Assembly (NCBI RefSeq): GCF_026967925.1
Contig: NZ_JAPVBI010000002.1
Span: 735,628 to 799,627, forward strand
Source: Modestobacter sp. VKM Ac-2985
Lineage (GTDB): Bacteria > Actinomycetota > Actinomycetes > Mycobacteriales > Geodermatophilaceae
Length of the DNA: 64,000 nucleotides
Direction of reading: 5' to 3'
The stretch's first letter is position 1. Each line of letters begins with the position of its first letter. A model generated the notes under the pieces. The model saw nothing but the letters and a program-made list of their open reading frames with translations. It was not told the DNA's origin and made no database searches. Below, in pieces: positions 34,291 to 43,586 of the stretch. Position numbers and translations under genes: made by a program.

Positions 34291-34401
34291 GTGCCCATCC
34301 TGGCGCTGTTGCACACTGAGAACACGACAGGGGTGCCCGACCGGGTGCCGTGCGACCCACCAGGCCGGCATCAGGCCCGGCGCCCGAGCGGGAGGAGCTC
34401 C

Positions 34402-35796
34402 GTGCCCGCTCGCCGCCATCCGCGCCAGCCCACGCCGTGGCGGGCCGGCGCCGCGCCCGAGCCGGCCGCGCCGGTGCTGCCCCGCCGGGTGGCGACCCTG
34501 TCGGTGCACACCAGCCCGCTGGAGCAGCCGGGCGCCGGTGACGCCGGGGGCATGAACGTCTACGTGGTAGAGGTCTCCCGCCGGCTGGCCGCCCGCGGGA
34601 TCGCCGTCGACGTGTTCACCCGGGCCACCTCCAGCGAGCAGCCGCCCGTGGTCGAGATGAGCCCGGGCGTGACCGTGCGGCACGTGAGCGCCGGCCCGTT
34701 CGAGGGCCTGGGCAAGCAGGAGCTGCCCGCCCAGATGTGCGCCTTCACCGCCGCGGTGCTGCGCGAGGAGGCCCAGCACGAGCCGGGGCACTTCGACGTC
34801 GTCCACTCCCACTACTGGCTCTCCGGCCAGGTCGGCTGGCTGGCCCGCGACCGCTGGGGCGTGCCGCTGGTGCACTCGGCGCACACCCTGGCGAAGGTGA
34901 AGAACGCTGCGCTGGCCGAGGGTGACGAGCCCGAGCCGCGCACCCGGGTGATCGGTGAGGAGCAGGTCGTCGCCGAGGCGGACCGGCTGGTGGCCAACAC
35001 CGCCGAGGAGGCCCGGCAGCTGGTCGACTTCTACGGCGCCGACCCTCGTCGCACCCTGGTCATCCCGCCGGGCGTGGACCTGGAGTGCTTCCGGCCCGGC
35101 GACCGTCAGGCCGCCCGGGCGCGGGTCGGCGTGGCCCCGGACGCCGTCGTGCTGCTGTTCGTCGGCCGGATCCAGCCGCTCAAGGCCCCCGAGATGCTGC
35201 TGCACGCCGCAGCCCGGATGCTGGCGGCCGACCCCGGCCTGCGCGACCGGCTGGAGGTGCTGGTGGTCGGCGCGCCCAGCGGGTCGGGGCTGACCGAACC
35301 GCAGCGGCTGCAGGAGCTGGCCGTCTCCCTCGGGGTCTCCGACGTGGTCCGCTTCGTGCCGCCGCAGGCCCCCGCGCAGCTCGCCGACCACTACCGGGCC
35401 GCCGACGTCGCCGTCGTCCCCAGCCACAACGAGTCCTTCGGACTGGTCGCGCTCGAGGCGCAGGCCTGCGGCACCCCGGTGGTCGCCGCCGCGGTCGGCG
35501 GGCTGCCCACCGCCGTGGACGACGGGGTCTCCGGACTGCTGGTCGCCGGGCGCGACCCGGAGGACTACGCCGGCGCCGTCCGCCAGGTGCTGGACCGCCG
35601 GGAGCTGCTGGCCGCCGGTGCCCGCCGGCACGCCGCCGCGTTCAGCTGGGACCGCACCACCGACTCCCTCGTCGATGCCTACGCCGCGGCGATGACCGAG
35701 ATGGGCCGGCGCCCGGTGCGCCCGGCGCACCGGGCCGCCGAAGCCGTACGGGTGCTGACCGGGGGGAGCAGCCTCGGCGGTCGGGCCCGGCGATGA
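34402..35796 (+). CDS. mshA: D-inositol-3-phosphate glycosyltransferase MshA
   Basis: 464 residues, GT4 fold. MshA signatures: [18 protein letters not shown] near the N-terminus, [19 protein letters not shown], the sugar-nucleotide contacts around [12 protein letters not shown], and [19 protein letters not shown]. It transfers GlcNAc from UDP-GlcNAc to inositol-3-phosphate, the first step of mycothiol synthesis; MshD is also in this window. The GTG at 34402 follows GGAGGAG by 5-6 nt. The YbjN gene overlaps its stop (ATGA). Confidence 0.96.
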   Translation: MPARRHPRQPTPWRAGAAPEPAAPVLPRRVATLSVHTSPLEQPGAGDAGGMNVYVVEVSRRLAARGIAVDVFTRATSSEQPPVVEMSPGVTVRHVSAGPFEGLGKQELPAQMCAFTAAVLREEAQHEPGHFDVVHSHYWLSGQVGWLARDRWGVPLVHSAHTLAKVKNAALAEGDEPEPRTRVIGEEQVVAEADRLVANTAEEARQLVDFYGADPRRTLVIPPGVDLECFRPGDRQAARARVGVAPDAVVLLFVGRIQPLKAPEMLLHAAARMLAADPGLRDRLEVLVVGAPSGSGLTEPQRLQELAVSLGVSDVVRFVPPQAPAQLADHYRAADVAVVPSHNESFGLVALEAQACGTPVVAAAVGGLPTAVDDGVSGLLVAGRDPEDYAGAVRQVLDRRELLAAGARRHAAAFSWDRTTDSLVDAYAAAMTEMGRRPVRPAHRAAEAVRVLTGGSSLGGRARR

Positions 35797-36317
35797 GCGA
35801 GCGCAGCACCGCCGAACTCGACGCGGTCCTCGAGGAGACGCTGCGCGCCGCCGAGCTGGAGCACGAGCACCCGGGGGTGGGCCGTTTCGTCGTCACGCTG
35901 CCCGGCACGAAGAAGCTGAAGACCGTGGTGGGGCTGACCATCGGGGCCCACGCCCTCACCGTCGAGGCCTTCGTCTGCCGGCAGCCCGACGAGAACCGCG
36001 AGCAGCTGTGGGCCTGGCTGCTGCAGCACAACGCGCGCAGCTACGGGGTCAGCTACTCCATCGACGCCGTCGGTGACGTCTACCTGACCGGCCGGCTGCC
36101 GCACGCGGTGATCACCCCGGAGGAGATCGACCGGCTGCTCGGCTCGGTGCTCACCTACGCCGACGAGCACTTCAACACCATGCTGGAGATCGGCTTCGGC
36201 ACCTCGATCCGCCGCGAGTGGGACTGGCGGGTCAAGCGCGGGGAGTCGCTGCGCAACCTGGAGGCGTTCGCTGCGTTCGCCGACCCGGAACGGCGGCCGC
36301 GGGGCCCGCAGGAGTGA
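35793..36317 (+). CDS. YbjN-domain protein
   Basis: 174 residues, mixed alpha/beta YbjN/type III secretion chaperone-like fold: [52 protein letters not shown] and [11 protein letters not shown]. Conserved directly downstream of mshA in actinobacteria (Rv0487 in mycobacteria), here with a four-base overlap. A role connected to mycothiol synthesis is inferred from context only. Confidence 0.9.
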   Translation: MSERSTAELDAVLEETLRAAELEHEHPGVGRFVVTLPGTKKLKTVVGLTIGAHALTVEAFVCRQPDENREQLWAWLLQHNARSYGVSYSIDAVGDVYLTGRLPHAVITPEEIDRLLGSVLTYADEHFNTMLEIGFGTSIRREWDWRVKRGESLRNLEAFAAFADPERRPRGPQE

Positions 36318-37873
36318 GCACCACCGAGCGCCCGGCCGCGGACGTCGCGGCGCTCCCCACCGGCTACGAGCGCCGCTGGTGGGTGCTCGGGACGATGATC
36401 GTCTGCCTGCTCATGGTGATCATGGGCAACACCATCCTGAACGTCGCCCTGCCCACCCTGCAGCGGGAGCTGGACGCCACCCAGGGCGAGCTGCAGTGGG
36501 CGATCGACTCCTACATCCTGGTGTTCGCCGGCCTGCTGTTCAGCTGGGGCGTCATCGGTGACCGGATCGGCCGGCGGAAGGTGCTGCTGGCCGGGCTGAC
36601 GATCTTCGCGGTCGGCTCGGTGCTGGCCGCCTTCAGCGACTCCGCACTGGAGCTGATCGGCTGGCGGGCGCTGATGGGCGTCGGGGGCGCGGCGATCCAG
36701 CCGGCCACCCTCGCCGTGATCACCAACGTCTTCCCCGCCGGTGAGCGGGGCCGCGCGATCGGTCTGTGGGCGGGCGCCTCCGGGCTCGCCGTCGCCGGTG
36801 GGCCGCTGGCCGGTGGGCTGGTGCTGGAGCACTTCTGGTGGGGCGCGGTCTTCCTGCTCGGCGTCCCGGTGGCCGCCCTCGGTGCCGTCGGCGTGCTCAC
36901 CGTCGTCCCCGAGTCCAAGGACCCCGACCCCGGTCGGCTGGACGTCCCCGGGGTCCTGCTGTCCATCGCCGCGCTGGTCGGGGTGGTCTACGGCATCATC
37001 CGCGGCGGCAGCGAGGGGTGGGGCGAGCTGCAGACCTGGGGGCCGCTGACCGCCGGCGTCGTCCTGCTCGTCGTCTTCATCTGGTGGCAGCGGCGCACCG
37101 CGCACCCGGCGCTGGACGTCTCGCTGTTCCGGAACCCCGCGTTCTCCGCGGCGGCGGGTGCGCTGGCGCTCAACTTCTTCGCCCTCCAGGGGGCGACGTT
37201 CTACCTCGTCTACTACCTCCAGGGCGTGCGCGGGTACTCGCCGCTGGAGAGCGGGGCCGCACTGGTGCCGGTCGCCGTGGGCATCGCGCTGACCGCGCCG
37301 CGCACCTCGGGGCTGGCCGAGCGGTTCGGCGCCAAGGCCGTCTGCGCCACCGGCTTCACCCTGATCGCGCTCTCCTTCGCCGGCATCCAGCTGCTGGACG
37401 CCGACGCCCCGGTCTGGCTGGTGCTCGCCGACCTGGCGTTGCAGGGCATCGGCATGGGTGCGGTGATGGCCCCGGCGACGGAGTCGATCATGTCCGTCGT
37501 CCCGCGGGAGAAGGCCGGGGCCGGGGCCGCGGTGAACAACGCGGTGCGCCAGGTCGGCGGCGCACTCGGGGTGGCGATCCTCGGCTCCGTGCTGGCCACC
37601 TCCTACGCCAACCGGCTCGGGGACGACGTCCAGGCCCTGCCCGCCGGGGCGCGGGACCAGGCCGGTGAGTCGATCGTGGCCACCCTCGCTGCCGTCGAGG
37701 ACGCCGAGGCAGCCGGCGGGGAGACCGCAGCAGCAGCCGCGGCACTCGTGGACCCGGCGCGTGAGGCGTTCGTGGGTGCCATGCACCTGACCGCCGTCGG
37801 CACCGCGGGCGCCGCCGTCATCGCCGTGGTCGTCGTCCTGCTGTGGCTCCCCGGCCGCCGTCAGCCCGGCTGA
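36314..37873 (+). CDS. MFS drug exporter, DHA2/EmrB-QacA type (14 TM)
   Basis: 519 residues with about fourteen hydrophobic helices. Motif A-like GVIGDRIGRRKVLLAG after TM2, motif C-like GGPLAGGLV in TM5, and GVPVAALGAVGVLTVVPESKD before the central TM pair. Predicted proton-driven efflux of lipophilic compounds or antibiotics. GTG overlaps the YbjN stop (GTGA). The 210-bp spacer after it holds a CGGGTG-T-CACCCG palindrome (37895-37907) but no gene. Confidence 0.92.
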   Translation: MSTTERPAADVAALPTGYERRWWVLGTMIVCLLMVIMGNTILNVALPTLQRELDATQGELQWAIDSYILVFAGLLFSWGVIGDRIGRRKVLLAGLTIFAVGSVLAAFSDSALELIGWRALMGVGGAAIQPATLAVITNVFPAGERGRAIGLWAGASGLAVAGGPLAGGLVLEHFWWGAVFLLGVPVAALGAVGVLTVVPESKDPDPGRLDVPGVLLSIAALVGVVYGIIRGGSEGWGELQTWGPLTAGVVLLVVFIWWQRRTAHPALDVSLFRNPAFSAAAGALALNFFALQGATFYLVYYLQGVRGYSPLESGAALVPVAVGIALTAPRTSGLAERFGAKAVCATGFTLIALSFAGIQLLDADAPVWLVLADLALQGIGMGAVMAPATESIMSVVPREKAGAGAAVNNAVRQVGGALGVAILGSVLATSYANRLGDDVQALPAGARDQAGESIVATLAAVEDAEAAGGETAAAAAALVDPAREAFVGAMHLTAVGTAGAAVIAVVVVLLWLPGRRQPG

Positions 37874-38083
37874 GCTCCTCCCTCCTCGCGCGACCGGGTG
37901 TCACCCGCCCGGGCTGCCGCTGCCCCGCTGCCCGACACGCTGAGTCGAGGAGTGACCCCTCCCACGCCTGCTCGGGTGACCCTCGACCGGACTGAGCGGT
38001 ACCCGTTGACCACGGAGCGTGTTGGCCGCCAGGGTCAGGGGTGAACGGCTGCGATCCCCGCGCCGCACTGCGAGGAGCTGCCC

Positions 38084-39322
38084 GTGTTCGACGCTGCCCC
38101 CACCCGCCGCGACCCCTTCGCCCCGCTGCTGGAGAGCACCCGCGCGGAGATGATGCGGCGGCACGTCCGGGAGGGGATGGCCACGCACTCGGTGCCCACC
38201 GCCGGGGCACCCCAGCCGCTCACGGTCTTCGACGACGGCCGGACCCGGATCAACCTGGGCACCAACAACTACCTCGGCCTGGCCGGTGACCCCCAGGTGG
38301 TCGAGGCCGCGGTCGACGCGCTGCGGCAGTACGGCACCAGTGCGGCCGGGAGCCGCATCCTCAACGGCACCACCCGGCTGCACCTGACCCTGGAGCGGGA
38401 GCTCGCCGAGCACCACGGCACCGAGGACGCGGTGCTGACCTCCGCCGGGGTCAACGCCAACGCCGCCATCCTGGCCACCATCGGTGCTCCCGGCGACGTG
38501 CTGCTCGTCGACGCGCACGCCCACGCCAGCCTGCACGCCGCCGCGGCGGCCAGCCGGGGCACCGTGCTGCGGTTCACGCACAACTCGGTGGCGTCGCTGG
38601 AGCGGCGGCTGGGGCGCCTGGACCCCGAGGCCGGGGCCGTCGTGGTCGTCGACGGCGTCTACTCGATGAGCGGGGAGTCGGCGCCGCTGGCGGCGATCGC
38701 CGGGCTCTGCGGGCGGTTCTCCGCCCGGCTGGTGGTCGACGAGGCACACGGGCTCGGCGTGCTCGGGGCGAACGGCCGGGGCGCCGCCGAGGCCGCCGGC
38801 GTCCTGGACCGGGTCGACGCGGTCACCGTGGCGTTCAGCAAGTCGCTGGCCAGCGTCGGCGGCGCGGTGCTGACCTCCCGGGCCGTGGCGGACGGCATCC
38901 GGGCCTCGGCGATGCCCTACATCTTCAGCGCCGCCAACGCCCCGACGGCGGTCGCCGCCGCGCTCGCCGCCCTCCGCGTGCTGCGCCGGGAGCCGGAGCG
39001 GATGCAGCGCCTGCGGGACAACAGCGACCTCCTGCGCCGGGTGCTCACCGAGCACGGCGCACCGCCACTGCCCGGCAAGGGCGCCGTCATCGCCGTCCGC
39101 ACCGGGGAGGACGAGGCGACCCGCCGCGCATGGGCCGCGGCCCACGAGTCCGGGGTCTACACCAACGCGGTCAGCTACCCGGCCGTCCCGCGCGGGCAGG
39201 GCGTGCTGCGCCTGGCGGTCATGGCCACGCACACCGACGAGCAGCTGCGCCGGGCCGGGGAACTGGTGGCCGACGCCGTCCGCGGGGTGCGCACCTCGGA
39301 GCTGGCCGGCGCGATGGCCTGA
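38084..39322 (+). CDS. alpha-oxoamine synthase family PLP enzyme (KBL/AONS/SPT-like)
   Basis: 412 residues, fold-type [27 protein letters not shown], the PLP-stacking [21 protein letters not shown] and the Schiff-base lysine in [11 protein letters not shown]. Such enzymes condense an amino acid with an acyl-CoA (threonine/glycine, biotin, sphingolipid or autoinducer routes). No biotin genes, threonine dehydrogenase or acyl carrier protein are nearby, so the substrates cannot be read from context. GTG start with a GAGGAG site. It precedes gpmA by 52 bp. Confidence 0.85.
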   Translation: MFDAAPTRRDPFAPLLESTRAEMMRRHVREGMATHSVPTAGAPQPLTVFDDGRTRINLGTNNYLGLAGDPQVVEAAVDALRQYGTSAAGSRILNGTTRLHLTLERELAEHHGTEDAVLTSAGVNANAAILATIGAPGDVLLVDAHAHASLHAAAAASRGTVLRFTHNSVASLERRLGRLDPEAGAVVVVDGVYSMSGESAPLAAIAGLCGRFSARLVVDEAHGLGVLGANGRGAAEAAGVLDRVDAVTVAFSKSLASVGGAVLTSRAVADGIRASAMPYIFSAANAPTAVAAALAALRVLRREPERMQRLRDNSDLLRRVLTEHGAPPLPGKGAVIAVRTGEDEATRRAWAAAHESGVYTNAVSYPAVPRGQGVLRLAVMATHTDEQLRRAGELVADAVRGVRTSELAGAMA

Positions 39323-39374
39323 GGCCGCCGGACTGCCGTGCACGGGTCGGAGGGGGGTCGGGCAGGATGGCTGC

Positions 39375-40139
39375 GTGAGCCACACGACGAGCACCGGGAC
39401 CCTCATCCTGCTCCGCCACGGCGAGAGCGAGTGGAACAAGGCCAACCTGTTCACCGGCTGGGTGGACGTCGAGCTGTCGGAGAAGGGGCGCGCCGAGGCC
39501 GCCCGCGGCGGGCAGCTGCTCGCCGAGCACGACGTGCTCCCCGACGTGCTGCACACCTCGCTGCTCAAGCGGGCGATCACCACCGCCGAGCTGGCCCTGG
39601 CCGCCGCCGACCGGCAGTGGATCCCGGTCCGCCGCTCCTGGCGGCTCAACGAGCGGCACTACGGGGCGTTGCAGGGCAAGGACAAGGCCGCCACGCTCGC
39701 CGAGTACGGCGAGGAGCAGTTCATGACCTGGCGGCGCAGCTACGCCACCCCGCCGCCGCCGATCGAGGCCGGCAGCCAGTACAGCCAGGACGGCGACCCG
39801 CGGTACTCGTTCCTGCCCCCGGAGGCCCGCCCGGCCACCGAGTGCCTCGCCGACGTCGTGGTCCGGATGCTCCCGTACTGGTACGACGCGATCGTGCCGG
39901 ACCTGCGCAGCGGGCAGACCGTGCTGGTGGCCGCGCACGGCAACAGCCTGCGTGCCCTGGTGAAGCACCTGGACGGCATGGGCGAGGACGAGGTCGTCGG
40001 GCTCAACATCCCCACCGGCGTCCCGCTGCGCTACGACCTGGACGCCGACCTGCGGCCGATCACGACCGGCGGGCAGTACCTCGACCCCGACGCCGCTGCC
40101 GCCGCGATCGAGGCGGTCAAGAACCAGGGCAAGAAGTAG
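39375..40139 (+). CDS. gpmA: 2,3-bisphosphoglycerate-dependent phosphoglycerate mutase
   Basis: 254 residues, cytoplasmic glycolytic enzyme. Phospho-His in [17 protein letters not shown]-type loop ([16 protein letters not shown]), [17 protein letters not shown], and the second His in [14 protein letters not shown]. The homologue in mycobacteria (gpm1) likewise precedes senX3-regX3. Start GTG with a CAGGAT -10-like hexamer 6 nt upstream, so possibly leaderless. Confidence 0.95.
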   Translation: MSHTTSTGTLILLRHGESEWNKANLFTGWVDVELSEKGRAEAARGGQLLAEHDVLPDVLHTSLLKRAITTAELALAAADRQWIPVRRSWRLNERHYGALQGKDKAATLAEYGEEQFMTWRRSYATPPPPIEAGSQYSQDGDPRYSFLPPEARPATECLADVVVRMLPYWYDAIVPDLRSGQTVLVAAHGNSLRALVKHLDGMGEDEVVGLNIPTGVPLRYDLDADLRPITTGGQYLDPDAAAAAIEAVKNQGKK

Positions 40140-40140
40140 C

Positions 40141-40180
40141 AGACGGGGCCCGGGCGCGCGTGCGCGCCCGGGCCCCGTCT
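40141..40180. terminator. bidirectional terminator between gpmA and phoU
   Basis: 40-bp near-perfect palindrome: 19-bp arms (AGACGGGGCCCGGGCGCGC and its complement) with a 2-nt centre. It begins 1 bp after gpmA and ends 16 bp before phoU, which converges on it. Confidence 0.85.
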
Positions 40181-40196
40181 CTCGTCCGGGTGGAGC

Positions 40197-40865
40197 TCAG
40201 ACCGGGTCGGTCGCCGCCTGGAGCGGCTTCTCGCCGGTGACCAGGAAGACCACCCGGCGGGCGACGCTGACCGCGTGGTCGGCGAAACGCTCGTAGTAGC
40301 GGCCCAGCAGCGTGACGTCGATCGCGGACTCCATGCCGTGCCCCCAGCTCGGGGCGAGCAGCTCACGGAACAACTGCTTGTGCAGCTTGTCCATCTGGTC
40401 GTCCTCGGCCTCGAGCTCGACGGCCGCCTCGACGTCCCGCTTGGCGATGACCGTGCCCGCCTTGGTCACCAGGCTCTCCGCGATGTGCCCGGCCTCCAGG
40501 AACACCGGGCGGACCTCCTGGGGCACCGCGTGCTCCGGGAAGCGCATCCGGGCCACCTTGGCGATGTGCTCGGCGAGGTCGCCCATCCGCTCCAGGTCGC
40601 CGACGATCCGCATGGCCGTGGTGATCGCCCGCAGGTCGGTGGCGACCGGCTGCTGGCGGGCCAGCAGGGTGAAGCACCGCTCCTCGATGCTCTCCCGGAC
40701 GGCGTCGATGCGCTCGTCGCCGGCGATCACCAGGTCGGCGAGGGCGACGTCGGCGTCCAGCAGGGCGGTCGTCGCCGTGCTCATCGCCGAGCCCACCGAG
40801 TTCGCCATCTCCACCAGACAGGCGTTGATGTCGTCCAGTTCCTCGCGGTAGCTCTCTCGCAACAC
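40197..40865 (-). CDS. phoU: phosphate uptake regulator PhoU
   Basis: 222 residues, two PhoU three-helix repeats: MANSVGSAMSTATTALLDAD, ERIDAVRESIEERCFTLLARQQPVA, RAITTAMRIVGDLERMGDLAEHIAK and the matching second-half RYYERFADHAVSVARR. PhoU links the Pst importer to the SenX3 kinase and restrains the Pho regulon when phosphate is plentiful. The GTG at 40865 has GAGGAGG 6 nt upstream. Divergent from senX3 with a PHO-box-like spacer. Confidence 0.95.
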   Translation of the reverse strand: MLRESYREELDDINACLVEMANSVGSAMSTATTALLDADVALADLVIAGDERIDAVRESIEERCFTLLARQQPVATDLRAITTAMRIVGDLERMGDLAEHIAKVARMRFPEHAVPQEVRPVFLEAGHIAESLVTKAGTVIAKRDVEAAVELEAEDDQMDKLHKQLFRELLAPSWGHGMESAIDVTLLGRYYERFADHAVSVARRVVFLVTGEKPLQAATDPV

Positions 40866-41025
40866 GGTTCCTCCTCGTCCCGTCGCCGCGCTCAGGCGGC
40901 ACCCGGGGGACGGCGACCCGGGACGACGCGGCCCCCCCTGCGTGTGCGCCGCCGGCGGATTCGTCGGTCGCGACACGTGTGACATCGAGGGTAGAGACCC
41001 GGTTCCCGGCGTGAGGGAGCCGCCA

Positions 41026-41054
41026 GGTGAACGGCCAGGGGCCCGGTGGTGAAC
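41026..41054 (+). promoter_or_regulatory. PHO-box-like repeats between phoU and senX3
   Basis: GGTGAAC occurs at 41026-41032 and 41048-41054, 22 bp apart, which is exactly two 11-bp PHO-box steps, with a degenerate unit (AGGGGCC) between. The minus strand reads GTTCACC, the canonical half-site. Suggests RegX3 autoregulation of senX3-regX3 and phoU. Confidence 0.65.
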
Positions 41055-41113
41055 TCCTCCACCCCGACCGGGTGATCATCGTCGTCGATGCTGGTCCGGG
41101 CCGTGGCCGTGTC

Positions 41114-41119
41114 TAGCAT
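41114..41119 (+). promoter_or_regulatory. -10 hexamer (TAGCAT) of a leaderless promoter
   Basis: TAGCAT ends 7 nt before the GTG at 41127 and decides the senX3 start. Confidence 0.65.
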
Positions 41120-41126
41120 CGGCATC

Positions 41127-42419
41127 GTGGACCCGGTGGTCGCCCTGCTGGTGGGCCTGGTGCTCGGCCTGCTGCTGACGACGTCGGCGGCACTGGTCGT
41201 GCGGTCCTCGCGCGCCCGGCGGCGGCCCGCGGACGACCGGGACGGCGGGGCCGCCGACCGCACCGACGCCGACGCCGCGCTGAGCCGGCGGCTGGTCGAC
41301 CTGATGGACCCCGCGGTCGTCCTGCTCGGACCCGACGAGAGGGTCCTGCTGGCGAACACCTCCGCCCGGGCGCTGGGCATCCTCCGCGGCAACCGGCTGC
41401 TGGTCCCCGGGCTGGTGGAGGTGGCCCGCGAGGTGCACGTCGCCGGCAGCCAGCGGGCCGACGTCGCGCTGTCCAGCGACCTGGTGGGCGCGGGGCCACG
41501 GATGGTGGCTGTGCACGGCATCCGGCTCGGGACCGGCCCCACCGGCTCCGCCGGGCCGGTCGCGCTCGTGTTGCAGGACGTCACCGAGGCCCGCCGGGTG
41601 GAGGCGGTCCGCAAGGACTTCGTGGCCAACGTCGGGCACGAGCTGAAGACGCCCGTCGGCGCGCTCGCACTGCTGGCGGAGGCGGTGCAGGGTGCGGCCG
41701 ACGACCCCGAGACCGTGCAGCGCTTCGCCGCGCGGATGAGCCACGAGGCCGATCGGCTGGCCCGGCTGGTCCGCGAGCTCATCGACCTCTCGCGGTTGCA
41801 GGGTGCCGAACCGCTGCCCGAGTTGGTGCCGGTGGCCGTGGGCACGGTCGTCTCCGAGGCCGTGGACCGGACCCGCGCCGCCGCGGCGGCCAAGGACATC
41901 CAGCTGGCCGTCGCCGCGCAGCCAGGTCTCGTGGTCCGCGGCGTCGAGGCGCAACTGGCCACCGCGCTGACCAACCTGCTCGCCAACGCCGTCGCCTACA
42001 GTCCGGGCGGCACCACGATCGCCGTCGGCGCGCGGGCGCGGTCGGGCTTCGCGGAGGTGGCGGTGACCGACTCGGGCATCGGCATCCCCCGCTCGGACCG
42101 GTCGCGGGTGTTCGAGCGCTTCTACCGGGTCGACCAGTCCCGGGCCAGTGCCACCGGCGGCACCGGGCTGGGGCTGGCGATCGTCAAGCACGTGGCCTCC
42201 AACCACGGTGGCTCGGTGACGGTCTGGAGCGAGGAGGGGCTCGGCTCGACCTTCACCCTGCGCATCCCGCTGGCGGCCGACGCCGACGGGTCGATGGACG
42301 ACGACGGTGCGCCCGAACGGCCACCGGTCCCACCGCTGCACAGCCGCCAGACATCCGATCAGGGCTCCCCAGGGGCCGACGAGGGGCCCTCCGGGGCCCT
42401 GCAGAAGGGACGGTCATGA
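41127..42419 (+). CDS. senX3: phosphate-sensing histidine kinase SenX3
   Basis: 430 residues. One or two N-terminal membrane helices (VVALLVGLVLGLLLTTSAALVV), a PAS-like region (about 60-155), HisKA with phospho-His in FVANVGHELKTP, then HATPase boxes: N (LTNLLANAVAYSPGG), G1 (VTDSGIGIP), F (FERFYRVDQSR) and G2 (GGTGLGLAIVKHV). The GTG at 41127 is preferred to the ATG at 41088 because a -10 hexamer lies 7 nt before it. Stop overlaps regX3 (ATGA). Confidence 0.95.
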   Translation: MDPVVALLVGLVLGLLLTTSAALVVRSSRARRRPADDRDGGAADRTDADAALSRRLVDLMDPAVVLLGPDERVLLANTSARALGILRGNRLLVPGLVEVAREVHVAGSQRADVALSSDLVGAGPRMVAVHGIRLGTGPTGSAGPVALVLQDVTEARRVEAVRKDFVANVGHELKTPVGALALLAEAVQGAADDPETVQRFAARMSHEADRLARLVRELIDLSRLQGAEPLPELVPVAVGTVVSEAVDRTRAAAAAKDIQLAVAAQPGLVVRGVEAQLATALTNLLANAVAYSPGGTTIAVGARARSGFAEVAVTDSGIGIPRSDRSRVFERFYRVDQSRASATGGTGLGLAIVKHVASNHGGSVTVWSEEGLGSTFTLRIPLAADADGSMDDDGAPERPPVPPLHSRQTSDQGSPGADEGPSGALQKGRS

Positions 42420-43096
42420 CCCGAGTGCTCGTGGTGGAGGACGAGGAGTCCTTCTCCGACGCGCTGTCCTACATGTTGCGGCGGGAGGGCTACGACACCG
42501 TCGTGGCCTCCACCGGGACGGACGCGCTCGTCGAGTTCGATCGGGCCGGGGCCGACATCGTCCTCCTGGACCTGATGCTGCCCGGTCTGTCGGGCACGGA
42601 GGTCTGCCGGTCGCTGCGGGCCAAGAGCTCGGTGCCGATCATCATGCTCACCGCCAAGGACGCCGAGATCGACAAGGTCGTCGGCCTCGAGCTCGGCGCC
42701 GACGACTACGTCACCAAGCCCTACTCGGCCCGGGAGCTCGTCGCCCGGATGCGGGCGGTGCTGCGTCGTGGCACGGAGAACGAGCAGACGGCCGAGGGGG
42801 CCCTCGTCGCCGGACCGGTGCGGCTGGACGTCGACCGGCACGTCGTCGCCGTCGACGGTCAGACGGTGTCACTGCCGCTCAAGGAGTTCGACCTGTTGGA
42901 GCTGCTGCTGCGCAACGCCGGCCGGGTGCTCACCCGTGGCCAGCTCATCGACCGGGTCTGGGGCGCGGACTACGTCGGGGACACCAAGACCCTCGACGTC
43001 CACGTCAAGCGGCTGCGCGCGAAGCTGGAGCCAGACCCGGCGAACCCGCGCTACCTGGTCACCGTCCGGGGGCTCGGGTACAAGTTCGAGGCGTAG
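42416..43096 (+). CDS. regX3: response regulator RegX3
   Basis: 226 residues, OmpR type. Receiver: acidic pair VVEDEESF, phospho-Asp in VLLDLMLPG, T in IIMLTAKD, K in YVTKPYSAREL. Winged helix: LPLKEFDLLELLLRNAGRVLTRGQL and TKTLDVHVKRLRAKLE. Activates phosphate-starvation genes from PHO boxes, probably including the one upstream of pstS. Confidence 0.97.
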   Translation: MTRVLVVEDEESFSDALSYMLRREGYDTVVASTGTDALVEFDRAGADIVLLDLMLPGLSGTEVCRSLRAKSSVPIIMLTAKDAEIDKVVGLELGADDYVTKPYSARELVARMRAVLRRGTENEQTAEGALVAGPVRLDVDRHVVAVDGQTVSLPLKEFDLLELLLRNAGRVLTRGQLIDRVWGADYVGDTKTLDVHVKRLRAKLEPDPANPRYLVTVRGLGYKFEA

Positions 43097-43102
43097 CTGA
43101 TC

Positions 43103-43119
43103 GCGATCCTCCGGATCGC
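43103..43119 (+). terminator. short terminator after regX3
   Basis: GCGATCC-TCC-GGATCGC, 7-bp perfect arms, beginning 7 bp past the regX3 stop. Confidence 0.6.
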
Positions 43120-43149
43120 ACCGCGGCCAGGAGCCGCGTCACCTCGTGC

Positions 43150-43218
43150 TGAGCCGTTTCCCGTCACGCCGGAGGTGGACCCTGCGGGCCCGCCGTCCGG
43201 CGTGACCGCCTCCGGCGT
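43150..43218 (+). repeat. 69-bp structured repeat, copy 1
   Basis: Contains 11-bp arms GTCACGCCGGA (43163-43173) and TCCGGCGTGAC (43196-43206) enclosing 22 nt with an inner CCC-TGC-GGG hairpin. A further segment CCTCCGGCGT (43209-43218) could pair with the left arm instead. The 43097-43357 gap has no gene; this and copy 2 fill most of it. Confidence 0.9.
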
Positions 43219-43255
43219 CTCGGACCCCGCGGCCAGGTGCTGGCCTGCGCTGCGG

Positions 43256-43324
43256 TGAGCCGTTTCCCGTGACGTCGGAGGTGGACCCTGCGGGCCCGCC
43301 GTCCGACGTCACCGCCTCCGGCGT
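43256..43324 (+). repeat. 69-bp structured repeat, copy 2
   Basis: 65 of 69 bases equal copy 1. Arms are GTGACGTCGGA (43269-43279) and TCCGACGTCAC (43302-43312). The four differences form two exchanged base pairs, so pairing is kept. Confidence 0.9.
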
Positions 43325-43344
43325 GACCACTGGTGGCAGTGGTC
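43325..43344. terminator. hairpin GACCACTG-GTGG-CAGTGGTC
   Basis: Perfect 8-bp arms, 4-nt loop, 14 bp beyond the end of the minus-strand DUF3072 gene; probable terminator for it. Confidence 0.55.
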
Positions 43345-43357
43345 GGAGGCCTGCCTG

Positions 43358-43576
43358 CTACTGGCCGCGGCCGGTCTCTTCCTGGAGTTCGTCGATCTTC
43401 TTCGAGGCGTCGCCCTTGCTGATGTCGTCGGGGACGTCCTCGCCGGCCTCGCGGGCCAGGGTGTTCAGGTAGCTCTTCTGCGCACCGGTGGCCGGCTCGC
43501 CGCCGGTCACCCAGTCGTCGGGGTCCTTCTCGGTGCTCTGCGGGCTGTCCGGGCCGGTGGTGTTGGCTTCGCTCAT
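43358..43576 (-). CDS. DUF3072 protein
   Basis: 72 residues, acidic and soluble. The family block KDPDDWVTGGEPATGAQ then KSYLNTLAREAGEDVP is complete, ending in an amphipathic helix (DASKKIDELQEETGRGQ). Widespread small protein of unknown function in actinobacteria and proteobacteria. It lies 10 bp after the end of the upstream zinc-ribbon-like gene. Confidence 0.85.
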   Translation of the reverse strand: MSEANTTGPDSPQSTEKDPDDWVTGGEPATGAQKSYLNTLAREAGEDVPDDISKGDASKKIDELQEETGRGQ

Positions 43577-43586
43577 GTGTTCGAAG

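Noticed and set aside
33505-35730. One 741-residue minus-strand protein containing the SDR
   Set aside because: Everything before the ATG at 34290 is antisense to mshA. A standard SDR begins at that ATG.
37874-38083. Mobile element boundary between the exporter and alpha-oxoamine synthase
   Set aside because: No transposase, flanking repeats or composition shift; only a short palindrome at 37895-37907.
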